Part shown: positions 45,268 to 54,001 of the stretch, piece by piece
Layout: every line of letters begins with the position of its first letter
Position numbering within the stretch: the first letter of the stretch is position 1
Origin: an uncultured Eubacteriales bacterium
GTDB taxonomy: Bacteria > Bacillota > Clostridia > Lachnospirales > Lachnospiraceae
Reading direction: 5' to 3'
DNA length: 64,000 nt
Assembly: GCA_949294665.1 (NCBI GenBank)
Contig: CASFID010000075.1
Coordinates: 62,001-126,000, forward strand
Position numbers and translations under genes: made by a program
Notes under the pieces: model-generated
What the model saw: only the letters and a program-made list of their open reading frames with translations
What the model was told of the DNA's origin: nothing
Databases searched by the model: none

Positions 45268-46074
45268 ATGAATGCAGAAATCAATTTAGCCAGAACAACA
45301 TTTTGTATAACGCAGCGCTGTACGCTGAAGTGCAAATTGTGCCTGGCTTTTATCCCCTATTATAAAAACCCCGTGGATGTAAAGACGGGAGAGGCTGATG
45401 CGGTTCTCAGGGAGTATTTTGAGCTGATTCATTCGGTAAGTGTATTTACCATAACAGGAGGAGAACCTCTAATGCATAAGGAACTGTCGTCCATTTTGGA
45501 ACTTGTGTACAGCTATTTACCGCAGATTAGAAAGAGCGTAGATTTTGTGACAAACGGTACGCTCGATATACCGGAACATGTACTGGATATTTTTGAGGAG
45601 AACAGAGCGCATACAAGAATTGTACTTAGTGATTACGGCCCTTCTCTCTCTACTAAAATAAAGCAAATTGAAGAAAAATTAAAGAAAAGAAATATTTCGT
45701 ACAGAATATCAAATTTTCATGGCGATAATCTGTATTTTGACGGGTGGATTGATTTCAGGGATCATTCAAAAAAATATTTTTCTCTTGAAGAACGCGACAG
45801 GCACGGTCAGAAATGCATTCACAATGTAGGCAAATATTTTTTGATTAACGAGGGGGAGCTGCACTCTTGTTCTCGCTCTTATTGGCGAATGCGCGAAGGA
45901 TATATACCCAGAAATGAGGAGGAATATATTCCTTTGTTAGATACACACATGCCCAAGGAAAGGAAGCAGGAGATATTACTACATATGCTGAATCAGAAAA
46001 GCAGCTCATCGTGTGCATAGTGTGTCGGATTAAAAAATGGGGTGCCAAGGCACTATCCAGCGGAACAACTTTAA
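45268..46074 (+). pseudogene. Radical SAM protein interrupted by an amber codon
   Basis: This gene encodes a radical SAM enzyme with the 4Fe-4S motif Cys18-x3-Cys22-x2-Cys25 (CTLKCKLC) and the SAM-binding TITGGEPLMHKE. The open frame stops at TAG (46018-46020) after 250 codons. The same frame goes on for 17 codons to TAA (46072-46074) and reads CVGLKNGVPRHYPAEQL, completing a C-x2-C motif (Cys-Ala-amber-Cys) that looks like an auxiliary cluster end. The simplest reading is a nonsense mutation of a Tyr or Trp codon. Read-through is possible. Its target in the glycan locus is unknown. Confidence 0.72.
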
Positions 46075-46178
46075 AATTTTCCGCAATGGCGGATGACGGT
46101 TATGACCTTTACCGGCTCCGTGTTCTGTAAACCGATCAGCTTTTTTAGGTATTGATCTCTTCTTTTATGTTCATGTTA

Positions 46179-46221
46179 TTCTATCATGGTACCCCCTTCT
46201 GTCACTCCTACCATGGTAGAA
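46179..46221. repeat. Imperfect 13-bp inverted repeat
   Basis: TTCTATCATGGTA (46179-46191) and TACCATGGTAGAA (46209-46221) are complementary at 12 of 13 positions with a 17-nt loop. It lies between the radical SAM gene and the toxin-antitoxin remnant. It may be an operator for the antitoxin or a terminator without a good T run. The rest of the stretch from 46075 to 46366 holds nothing I can name. Confidence 0.55.
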
Positions 46222-46366
46222 AAATAAGAAATAATCAAGTTTGTGCTGTTCAAAGCAGAAAATTTTTGTCCACAATATCATATCTTTCTAGGGCAGAATA
46301 TTGCTTGCAATCGCTTGTGTTTGCAAAGGAAGATGGATATAATATAGCGAAAGGATCGTGATAAAT

Positions 46367-46600
46367 ATGGCAAATACATCCGCAGTTTATGCCCGTATTG
46401 ATACGGAGCTAAAAGAAAACGCAGAAGGAATCCTTTCATTTGAACTACGCCTGCTTTCCACAAAACCTACCGCAGCCGGCGGCATAAGCCGTGAACAGTT
46501 GGACGCAGAGCTTATGAAAGGCGTGGAGTCCATGAAATCCGGAAAAACCTATACGGCAGATGAGGTGGATGCCAAGTTAAAACGGGAGTTCGGTATATGA
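46367..46600 (+). pseudogene. RelB/DinJ antitoxin with internal deletion
   Basis: This 77-codon frame has the start of a RelB/DinJ antitoxin (SAVYARIDTELKENAEGILS) and its normal end (REQLDAELMKGVESMKSGKT, then YTADEVDAKLKREFGI). Between them it jumps from GILS to FELRLLSTKP. Family members carry about 25-30 residues there (the LGI..S.AI.M...Q.....G.P stretch) that complete the ribbon-helix-helix DNA-binding domain. An in-frame deletion is the simplest explanation. The product probably cannot bind its operator. The stop overlaps the toxin start (ATGA). Confidence 0.75.
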
Positions 46601-46822
46601 GCGATACCTATTCTGTTATCTACTCCCCAAAAGCCAAAGATGATCTGAGGGAGATTTATTCTTACATCGTCTATGATCTGCAGACAGCGGAGGAGCAGGT
46701 AAATCGTATCCGGAAAGAAATCCGGTCGCTGGATTTTATGCCATCCCGGTATGCTATCTGTGATCCGAATTATCTACGCCGACAGGGATGTCGAGGACAT
46801 CATTCAGGCAGAACGTGAATAG
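46597..46822 (+). pseudogene. RelE-type toxin, internally deleted and frameshifted
   Basis: The frame begins as a RelE/ParE toxin (SDTYSVIYSPKAKDDLREIY, then IRKEIRSLDFMPSRYA) but is open for only 73 codons and ends out of frame. From 46760 another frame reads VIRIIYADRDVEDIIQAERE and stops at TAG 46820-46822, which is the normal toxin C-terminus. About 40 codons between RYA and VIR are missing. The toxin must be inactive. With the antitoxin deletion just upstream, the pair is a decayed cassette. Confidence 0.8.
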
Positions 46823-47184
46823 CCCGCAAAAAGTAACAGCAGCGTCGCCAATATTATTTAGATAATGACTAAAAATAAAAATCGAAAAGAACTGACTATA
46901 GTAAAAAGAATAGCCAGTTCTAACAGGCAGGAGTTCCCGACGGATTAGTTTTTCTATATCAGGAGGAACTCCTCCTTTTATTGAAAGAAAGTGACGACAA
47001 ATGTGAACGGCCCGTCGACAAAATATATTGTTGAAATAGAAAGTGTAGAGTTAAAATGTATAGAATATTACGAGATAGGGTACTTGTACTTCTTATTCTG
47101 TTGATATAAAATATAGATGGCAAAATCTGTGACATAAGCAAAACACGGTTTACTTATCAGGATTTATTTACAGGAGATCAAGAT
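46823..47184 (+). promoter_or_regulatory. Structured leader upstream of phosphonopyruvate decarboxylase
   Basis: No gene is present in these 362 nt, but three stems can be drawn. A: AGAACTG (46888-46894) with CAGTTCT (46915-46921), extended by CTAT/ATAG. B: AGGAGTTCC (46929-46937) with GGAACTCCT (46965-46973). C: AGGAGG (46961-46966) with CCTCCT (46971-46976), followed by TTTTATT. B and C exclude each other, as in an attenuator. A plain terminator for the toxin-antitoxin remnant, or an old element end, are alternatives. Confidence 0.45.
46961..46982 (+). terminator. Candidate intrinsic terminator
   Basis: AGGAGG and CCTCCT form a 6-bp stem with the loop AACT, followed directly by TTTTATT. 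It lies about 200 nt before the phosphonopyruvate decarboxylase gene and could end the transcript from the glycan operon or toxin-antitoxin remnant. Confidence 0.5.
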
Positions 47185-48303
47185 ATGGATGTTAAAAGCT
47201 TTGTGAAAATTTTAGGAGCAAAATTTTATACCGGAGTTCCGGACTCTCTTCTGAGACCTTTGTGCGATTACCTGATGAATACATACGGGATTTCTGAAAA
47301 TCATATTGTGGCTGCAAATGAAGGGAACTGTACCGCGCTGGCAGCAGGACATTACCTTGCCACGGGAGAAGTTCCGCTTGTCTATATGCAGAACAGCGGC
47401 CTTGGAAACATGCTCAATCCTGCGGTTTCTCTACTGCACAAAAAAGTATATGCTATTCCCTGTATTTTTGTAGTGGGGTGGCGAGGAGAACCGGGAGTAC
47501 ATGACGAGCCTCAGCACATATATCAGGGGGAGGTCACGGTAAAACTTCTGGAGGACATGGGGATCAGATCTTTTATCATTTCCGTTGATACGACAGAAAA
47601 TGAACTGGAAGAAATGATGGAAGCGTCAAAACCTTTTCTGGCTGATGGAAACAGTGTGGCCTTTGTGGTCCGTAAAGGCGCTCTGACTTATGAAGATAAA
47701 CTGCATTATAAGAATCCCTACCCGATGACAAGAGAATCCATCATCGAGTGTATCACAGAAGTTTCAGGAAATGACATTATCATTTCGACGACAGGAAAAG
47801 CCAGCAGAGAGCTTTTTGAGATCAGGGAACATAAAGATCAGGGACATGGGAGAGATTTCCTGACTGTAGGCTCTATGGGGCACAGCAGTTCCATCGCACT
47901 TGGAGTCGCCCTTGCGAAACCCGAGAAAAAAATATGGTGCATAGACGGAGACGGCGCGACTCTGATGCATATGGGGGCAATGGCTGTTATCGGAAGTCGG
48001 AAACCTTCCAACCTGATCCATATTGTCATCAATAATGAGGCGCATGAGACAGTGGGAGGAATCCCGACAGTTGCAAAGTCGGCAGCGCTCGCGGATATCG
48101 CGGCGGCATGCGGATACCCCAGAACGGAAACAGTAACGGAAAAAGAGGAACTCGAAAAAGCGCTGCACAGTGCAAGAGAAAACGGCGAACTGACCTTTAT
48201 TGAAGTGAAAGCGGCGATCGGGGCCAGATCCGATCTTGGCAGGCCCACCACAACGACAGAGGAAAACCGGCGGAGCTTTATGGAATATATACGGGAGAAT
48301 TGA
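47185..48303 (+). CDS. ppd: Phosphonopyruvate decarboxylase
   Basis: This 372-aa thiamin-diphosphate enzyme (AepY/Ppd/Fom2 type) turns phosphonopyruvate into phosphonoacetaldehyde and so pulls the unfavourable PEP mutase reaction forward. The catalytic Glu46 lies in AANEGNCTALAAGHYLATG. The cofactor motif is Gly255-Asp-Gly (DGDGATLMHMGAM), ending in Asn283-Asn284 (IVINNEAHE). The length is as in the family. It is the second dedicated phosphonate gene in the window but lies 13 kb from pepM with its own upstream region, at the 3' edge of the plus-strand glycan locus. Confidence 0.93.
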   Translation: MDVKSFVKILGAKFYTGVPDSLLRPLCDYLMNTYGISENHIVAANEGNCTALAAGHYLATGEVPLVYMQNSGLGNMLNPAVSLLHKKVYAIPCIFVVGWRGEPGVHDEPQHIYQGEVTVKLLEDMGIRSFIISVDTTENELEEMMEASKPFLADGNSVAFVVRKGALTYEDKLHYKNPYPMTRESIIECITEVSGNDIIISTTGKASRELFEIREHKDQGHGRDFLTVGSMGHSSSIALGVALAKPEKKIWCIDGDGATLMHMGAMAVIGSRKPSNLIHIVINNEAHETVGGIPTVAKSAALADIAAACGYPRTETVTEKEELEKALHSARENGELTFIEVKAAIGARSDLGRPTTTTEENRRSFMEYIREN

Positions 48304-48316
48304 AAATGAAAAAATG

Positions 48317-48341
48317 AGTGCAGGGCTGTATGCCCTGCACT
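48317..48341 (-). terminator. Hairpin between convergent genes
   Basis: AGTGCAGGGC (48317-48326) and GCCCTGCACT (48332-48341) form a perfect 10-bp stem with a 5-nt loop. On the minus strand the stem is followed by CATTTTTTCATTTTC, a good T tract, so it should end the minus-strand cluster. On the plus strand the tail is weak. Confidence 0.8.
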
Positions 48342-48505
48342 GAACTATGTACTCCTCTTCTGGTTACTATGATAATCTTATTTACCATTCCACACCTCCA
48401 AGACGCTGTGCGACCTCAGAGAATGTTTTTCGGCTGGTATAGTGCGAATTGCTTTTTCCTGTCAGAACTATCTCGTGATATTCCATATATTTTCATGAGA
48501 TCTTC

Positions 48506-50845
48506 TCAGCTTTCATGCATAAATCGCTCTTTATTCTCCCACAAATACTCATATGTTGTTTCTGGCACAAGCTTTTTTATCAGCTCAAAATCGCCGGTTT
48601 TCAGTGCTCTCCTGACTCTTGATGCACTGATCACATCGCCTTCTTTCTCTGTCCTTTTTATCTCATCCACCTCGATACCGTATCTCGGGAGTATCTCTTT
48701 CATACTCTCATTGTAGCTTCGTGTTACCATATCAATTGGCTCTTCTCCGACAAAGCGCTTTGTAATGCCTAAAGGGGCGGCGATATAACGTCCGAAAACA
48801 TCTACATCAAGGGAGGTGTCGACTCCCACGCTGTCAGGAGAATCCTTTAAAAAATACCCGGGAAAGGTTACCGAACTGATAATGAGCTTTCCGCTGGGCA
48901 CTACAAGCACATTTTCTATGTCCCGTGTTCCTGCTTTTACCAGTTCGATCCTGTCTTTAAACGGGAAGAAAGACTTGTCTTCTTCAACTACAAAAATGTA
49001 CAAATGATCTACTTTAGCTGCCGATTGCCGGATCAGGTACTGATGTCCCAAAGTAAACGGGTTACAGTTCATTACGATCGCACCGCAGATCCCTTCCTTC
49101 CAATTCTCCGGAGTTTCAGCTTTTACCTTGTCGATGTACTCTACCGCCTGCATATAATAGGGATCCTCTTGTTCGCTTTGGATGTTGACTGGTGGTTCCA
49201 GATAAAAGGGGGTTGGATCGAAGTCCTCCGCTTCTGTCATTCTGTCTTTTATGATTGTCCATAATTTATCAGCAATGAGTTCATTCCCTCTATGATTGCA
49301 GTGAGTAATCACATTGAAATATAGCTGTTCTTTCATGGCTGAACTGTTTAGCGCTGTGCTGACATCATATTTCTTACAATTCTTCTGAAATGGCATCCAA
49401 GATCCATAGCCTGCAATCACAATATCTCCTTCTCGAAGTTTTATGTCATAAAAGTTTTTATATGTTGATTCAATACCACCTCCCCATACTCCCATATTAA
49501 CCACACGCCAGGCACTATGAACGGTATTGATCTTTTGTTGCAGGTATCCTGCTATCGTGTCTCCATCTTCAACTGCATATCCAAAAAAGACACATGATCC
49601 CATGAGATATATAGTATATCTACTATCATCTGGCTGTCCCGGCGTATATCGTTCGCCGTTTGTAACGTTAATATATCGACTGTTGTAATCCTCATGCCTG
49701 ACTTTTCCTCTGTTCAATTTAAGTGTGTTCGGAATTTCCATAACATTTTTTATATAATTCATGGAATATTTCTTCTCATATACTTTTTTCAGAAAAGGAA
49801 CGTAATTATCCATATCCTCACAAATATTACATAGTTGGTACTGATTTCTTTTTTCTATCTGTTCGGAAGTAACTTTATCTTGGGGAAACAAAGGATGATT
49901 AAACGACCAATCCCAGGTGAGAAAATACATAGAGACTCTATTTTCTTCTAGTCTTTCTCTTAAATATGCAGTCAGTGATTCTATCCCCCATCTCTTTAAC
50001 CAATTAATTTTTCTACAGCTTTCTATTCGAGAGATTTTCTTATTCCTGTTATAAAATTGATAGAACTTCGACAGATTTCCATTCTTAAGTATATAGATTT
50101 TTTCCCCTGAAACACATGGTTCTTTTATATTCTCTAGGTACTCCACCCACTGATATTTATTTCCCAGATACTCAGAGAGCGGAGTTCTGTCTGCAAAAAC
50201 AACTTGCCATCCTTCTCCGCCGAGCGTCTCGATTGAACGTTTCAGAAAATCCCAGAATTGTTCCGGACAATTTAATTTTCCCTTTATCTCATCCGGAAAA
50301 ACAGAAAGCTCATTGAGCTCATATAAAATGTCTCGTATTCCGATGTTATAACATCCACAAGATACCCGACTATTTTTAGTATCCATATATTCTGTTACAT
50401 AAAGAGTATTCTGTTGGAGGTTTTTTTTCTGGATATGTCTTGACAGAAAACGTAATTTGTCCATTATAGCGCCTTCTCCCTCAACCTGAATGCTGCCATA
50501 TCCAAAAAGAGTCAGATACTGAAAAAGCCTCTCCTCTGTGACTTTCGACAGACGCTTCTCCATCCGGGCATATTCCTCAGACATCACATAAACATCTGAA
50601 TTTGGAACTTCTTTTTCCAGTTCAATTATTTCCTGATCTTTGAAAACCGTAAGTATTGCTGCCCGCTCATTTTTATTCGCATCGGTAAGCTGAGTTTTAA
50701 TAAACTCCTCATACCCCCCCCCGAAAATTTCAACGAGTAGCTCATCAACCAGATAAAGAATTTTATATCCTTGGCTCTTGAAAGACGTAATAATGAGATC
50801 TTTATTTAATTTAACGAGCCTGTATATTTCTTTTTCTAAACACAT
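48506..50845 (-). CDS. Three-part SGNH-like/citrate-lyase-ligase-like protein
   Basis: This 779-aa protein is of unknown function. The N-terminal part (about 1-220) is an uncharacterised alpha/beta region. The middle (about 390-540) looks like an SGNH hydrolase (IYLMGSCVFFGYAVEDGDTI, RVVNMGVWGG), with Cys close to the expected nucleophile. The last 190 residues match the nucleotidyltransferase domain of citrate lyase ligase CitC (IVMNCNPFTLGHQYLIRQSA, VVEEDKSFFPFKDRI, ISASRVRRAL). No citrate lyase genes are present. A role in activating an acid and attaching it to a glycan is a guess from context. A G9 tract near codon 42 (50714-50722) is notable. A frameshifted paralogue lies next to it. Confidence 0.72.
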   Translation of the reverse strand: MCLEKEIYRLVKLNKDLIITSFKSQGYKILYLVDELLVEIFGGGYEEFIKTQLTDANKNERAAILTVFKDQEIIELEKEVPNSDVYVMSEEYARMEKRLSKVTEERLFQYLTLFGYGSIQVEGEGAIMDKLRFLSRHIQKKNLQQNTLYVTEYMDTKNSRVSCGCYNIGIRDILYELNELSVFPDEIKGKLNCPEQFWDFLKRSIETLGGEGWQVVFADRTPLSEYLGNKYQWVEYLENIKEPCVSGEKIYILKNGNLSKFYQFYNRNKKISRIESCRKINWLKRWGIESLTAYLRERLEENRVSMYFLTWDWSFNHPLFPQDKVTSEQIEKRNQYQLCNICEDMDNYVPFLKKVYEKKYSMNYIKNVMEIPNTLKLNRGKVRHEDYNSRYINVTNGERYTPGQPDDSRYTIYLMGSCVFFGYAVEDGDTIAGYLQQKINTVHSAWRVVNMGVWGGGIESTYKNFYDIKLREGDIVIAGYGSWMPFQKNCKKYDVSTALNSSAMKEQLYFNVITHCNHRGNELIADKLWTIIKDRMTEAEDFDPTPFYLEPPVNIQSEQEDPYYMQAVEYIDKVKAETPENWKEGICGAIVMNCNPFTLGHQYLIRQSAAKVDHLYIFVVEEDKSFFPFKDRIELVKAGTRDIENVLVVPSGKLIISSVTFPGYFLKDSPDSVGVDTSLDVDVFGRYIAAPLGITKRFVGEEPIDMVTRSYNESMKEILPRYGIEVDEIKRTEKEGDVISASRVRRALKTGDFELIKKLVPETTYEYLWENKERFMHES
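50714..50722 (-). repeat. G9 homopolymer tract in coding region
   Basis: Nine consecutive C on the plus strand encode Gly-Gly-Gly near codon 42 of the three-part protein. A change of one base would stop translation early. The paralogue has an interrupted tract of six at 53107-53112. Confidence 0.85.
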
Positions 50846-50878
50846 AGTTCTTTTCCTTTCCTGCTCATAGGTATATCA

Positions 50879-53235
50879 TCACTCTCTGCCGTCGGTTTTC
50901 GTAGCTGAAAAGATAAACTTTACTCTGTTTTCCCACAAATATTTATATGTTGTATCTGGAACCAGTTTCCTTATTAAATCAAAGTCGTTGGTTTGCAGTG
51001 CTTTTCTGACTCTTGAAGCGCTGATTACACCTCCTTCTTTCTCTTTTCTTTTTATCTCATCGACTTCTATGCCGTATCTTGGGAGTATCTCTTTCATACT
51101 TTCATTGTAGCTTCGCGTAACCATGTCAATGGGTTCTTCTCCAACAAAACGTTTTGTAATTCCTAAAGGAGCGGCGATATAACGTCCGAAAATGTTTACG
51201 TCAAGGGATGTATCTACTCTCGCGCTGCCAGGAGAATCCTTAGAAAAATATCCGGGAAATGTTGCCGTACTGATAATGAGCTTTCCGCTTGGTACCACGA
51301 CCACATTTTTTATATTTTGTGTCCCTGCTTTTACCAGTTTAATCCTGTCCTGAAACGGGAAGAAAGATTTGTCTTCCTCAACTACAAAAATATACAAGTG
51401 GTCCACTTTTGCCGCTGACTGTCGAATCAGATACTGATGTCCCAGAGTAAACGGGTTACAGTTCATTACAATCGCACCACGTACTCCTTTATTCCAGCTT
51501 TCCGGCGTGTTTTCTTTTACCATATTGATGTATTCCATAGCCTGTCTGTGATATCGCTGTTCTTCACCAGTCGCCTCATATATCGGCTGTGACAGATAAA
51601 ACGAATCTGAGGAGAAGGCGTCTGCTTCTGCCAGTTTATCTCTTATTATTATCCATAATTTGTCGGCAAGTTTTTTATAACCGATATGGTTACAGTGTAT
51701 GATCGCTTCAAAATAAAGCTGATCTTTCATATCACTATCTTTTAATGCTGTAGTGATATCGTATTTCTTGTATTTTTCTCCCAAAGGCATCTGTACGCCA
51801 TAGTCTATAACTACGATGTCTCCTTTTCTGAACTTTATCTCATATAATTTTTTATATATATGATAAATACGGGCTCCCATTGCCCCCATAGTAACTACGC
51901 GCCAGTCATCATAAACTGTATTAACCCTTTTCTGCAGAAAACTTGCCATTGTCTCGCAGTCTTCAACTGTATATCCAGAGAAAAAACATGAGCCGAGAAG
52001 ATAAATGGAATGTCTGCTTTCAGAGGGATTTCCTACTGTATATCGTTCGCCATTCACAACATTAACATACGGGCTACTGTAATCCTTATGTCTCATCTTT
52101 CCAGGCTCAAGATCCAGCATGTCGGGATAATACATGACATTATCCATATAATCCGGTGAATACTTTTCTCCATATATCTTCTTCAGAAAAGGAATGTATG
52201 AATCCTGATTCTCACGGATTCGGAAACGGTTATAGATATAGCGATGTCTCATCTGTTCAGAACTAATATTTTCCTGAGGAAATAAAGGATGATTATGAGC
52301 CCACTCCCTAGCCGCAATATATAAGGAAACACCTTTCTTTTCTAATTGCTTTCGAAAATATCCGCATAGCAATTCCGTAATCCAGTTTTTGACAACTTCA
52401 ATCCTTCGGAAACTGTCAATACGGCAGATATTTTTGTTTTTATTGTAGAACTTGTAGAATGCCGGAAGATTCCCATTTTTGAATACAAATATTTTCTCTC
52501 CCGGAATGCCGGGCTCTTTTACATCATCCAGCCACTGTCCCAAACCATATTTATCAATAATCCACTGGGACAGCGGTGTTTTATCTGTAAAGATAACTCT
52601 CCAGCCATTTCTTCTGAACTCTTCGACTGTCCGTTTCGCAAAGTCTCTGAATTTTCAGGATAATTCAGTTCCTGCCTGATCTCTTCTGGAAAAGCAGCAA
52701 ATTCTTTTAGTTCATACAGGACATCCCTCATTCCACAGTTATAATATTCCTGGGGGATTTGTTCCATTCTTGTATCCATGTATTCTGTCACATGTAACAC
52801 TTTATGACAACTATCATTTTTCGGCAGTGATTCTGATAAGAGTCTTAATTCGTTGATGATTGGTCCTTTTCCCGCAAAGCAAATACCACCATAGCCAAAA
52901 ATACTCAGATAGTGGGATACCGTTTCCTCTGTAGTTATTTCCAGTCTGCTTTCCATCCGGTTATATTCCTCAGACATCACATAAACGTCTGCATTTGGAA
53001 ATTTTCTCTCCAACTCAACTATTTCCTGACCTTTGAAAACTGTAAGTATTGCTATCTGTTCATTTTTATTCGCATCGGTAAGCTGAGTTTTAATAAACTC
53101 CTCATACCCCCCTCCGAAAATTTCAACGAGTTTATCAGCTAAGTAAAGAATTTTATATCCCTGATTCTTGAAAGACGTAATAATGAGGTCTTTATTTAAT
53201 TTAACGAGCCTGTATATTTCTTCTTCTAAACACAT
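50879..53235 (-). pseudogene. Frameshifted paralogue of the three-part SGNH/CitC-like protein
   Basis: Two open frames (53235-52519 and 52543-50879) together reproduce the neighbour's whole architecture: the same start (CLEEEIYRLVKLNKDLIITS), an SGNH-like centre (IYLLGSCFFSGYTVEDCETM) and a CitC-like end (MNCNPFTLGHQYLIRQSAAK). The upstream frame leaves the family sequence after ELNYPEN near 52650. Restoring one base there gives FRDFAKRTVEEF in line with the intact copy. A single-base deletion is the simplest explanation, unless it is a sequencing error. The start overlaps the end of the neuA-like gene. Confidence 0.8.
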
Positions 53236-53999
53236 AATTCCTTTCCTTTCTGGTAGATGTCTTGAAAGTCCACATTATTTTGAAACAAATATCCTGCAAC
53301 CACTTGCATCAATTGAAAATCTTCTTCTGAATCGATGTCCAATATACCTGTATCTTTCATAAAGATTACATCACACTTATCGTTAAAGAATATCTTAGGT
53401 TCTTTATTTTTTAATGCTCCAATATCATATACATAGATAGATGCATTCATATCATAAAATTTTGGTACCTGCTGACGGGCTGTATATTCACTTGAAAGCG
53501 CTTTTGAAAAATATCTGCCATCTTTTTTTACCATATTAAAGTATGGATTTCTTCTTGCTTCTGTCACAGAGAAAACAACATCCGTATCTCTTCTGGATAT
53601 CTTTTTCCCTATTGCATTTTGGAGATCAGAAATTGTTCTTAAAGGTGAAGTTATATCAAGATCCACTACCAGATCATAATCTGTTCCCTTTCTTTCTTCC
53701 ATTTTAAGCAGACAATTCTTTATAACTGCAATTTTAGGTACCTCGTCTCCACCTAATGTTGCATCCCTATAAATTACTTCAACTGATACGTCTGACTGTT
53801 GCAATACAATATCAATCAATTCTTTACTGTCCGTATTAAGGACTATATCAAAATCATTTCCTTTGCTATTTTTTTCAATATACAGAGCAATCGCAGCGAT
53901 ACTATAATATACTAAAGGTACTCCTAAAAACATTTTTAAGTTTTTGTTTTTGAACCCTTTAGATCCAGCTCTTCCACAAATTGTAAACAATATGTTCAT
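53226..53999 (-). CDS. neuA: CMP-nonulosonate (acylneuraminate) cytidylyltransferase
   Basis: This 257-aa NeuA/LegF/PseF-family enzyme activates sialic-acid-like sugars with CTP. The motif ICGRAGSKGFKNKN stands at the N-terminus, and VVDLDITSPLRTISDLQNAI and FYDMNASIYVYD follow. It can be sialic, legionaminic or pseudaminic; sequence by eye does not decide. ATG 54005 overlaps the upstream stop but lies too close to AAGGAG, so ATG 53999 is preferred. Confidence 0.9.
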   Translation of the reverse strand: MNILFTICGRAGSKGFKNKNLKMFLGVPLVYYSIAAIALYIEKNSKGNDFDIVLNTDSKELIDIVLQQSDVSVEVIYRDATLGGDEVPKIAVIKNCLLKMEERKGTDYDLVVDLDITSPLRTISDLQNAIGKKISRRDTDVVFSVTEARRNPYFNMVKKDGRYFSKALSSEYTARQQVPKFYDMNASIYVYDIGALKNKEPKIFFNDKCDVIFMKDTGILDIDSEEDFQLMQVVAGYLFQNNVDFQDIYQKGKELCV

Positions 54000-54001
54000 A
54001 T

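Noticed and set aside
48318-48716. Plus-strand open frame of 132 codons behind ppd
   Set aside because: It begins in the hairpin region, runs antisense into the end of the three-part SGNH/CitC-like gene and has a biased, Ser/Phe-rich sequence without motifs.
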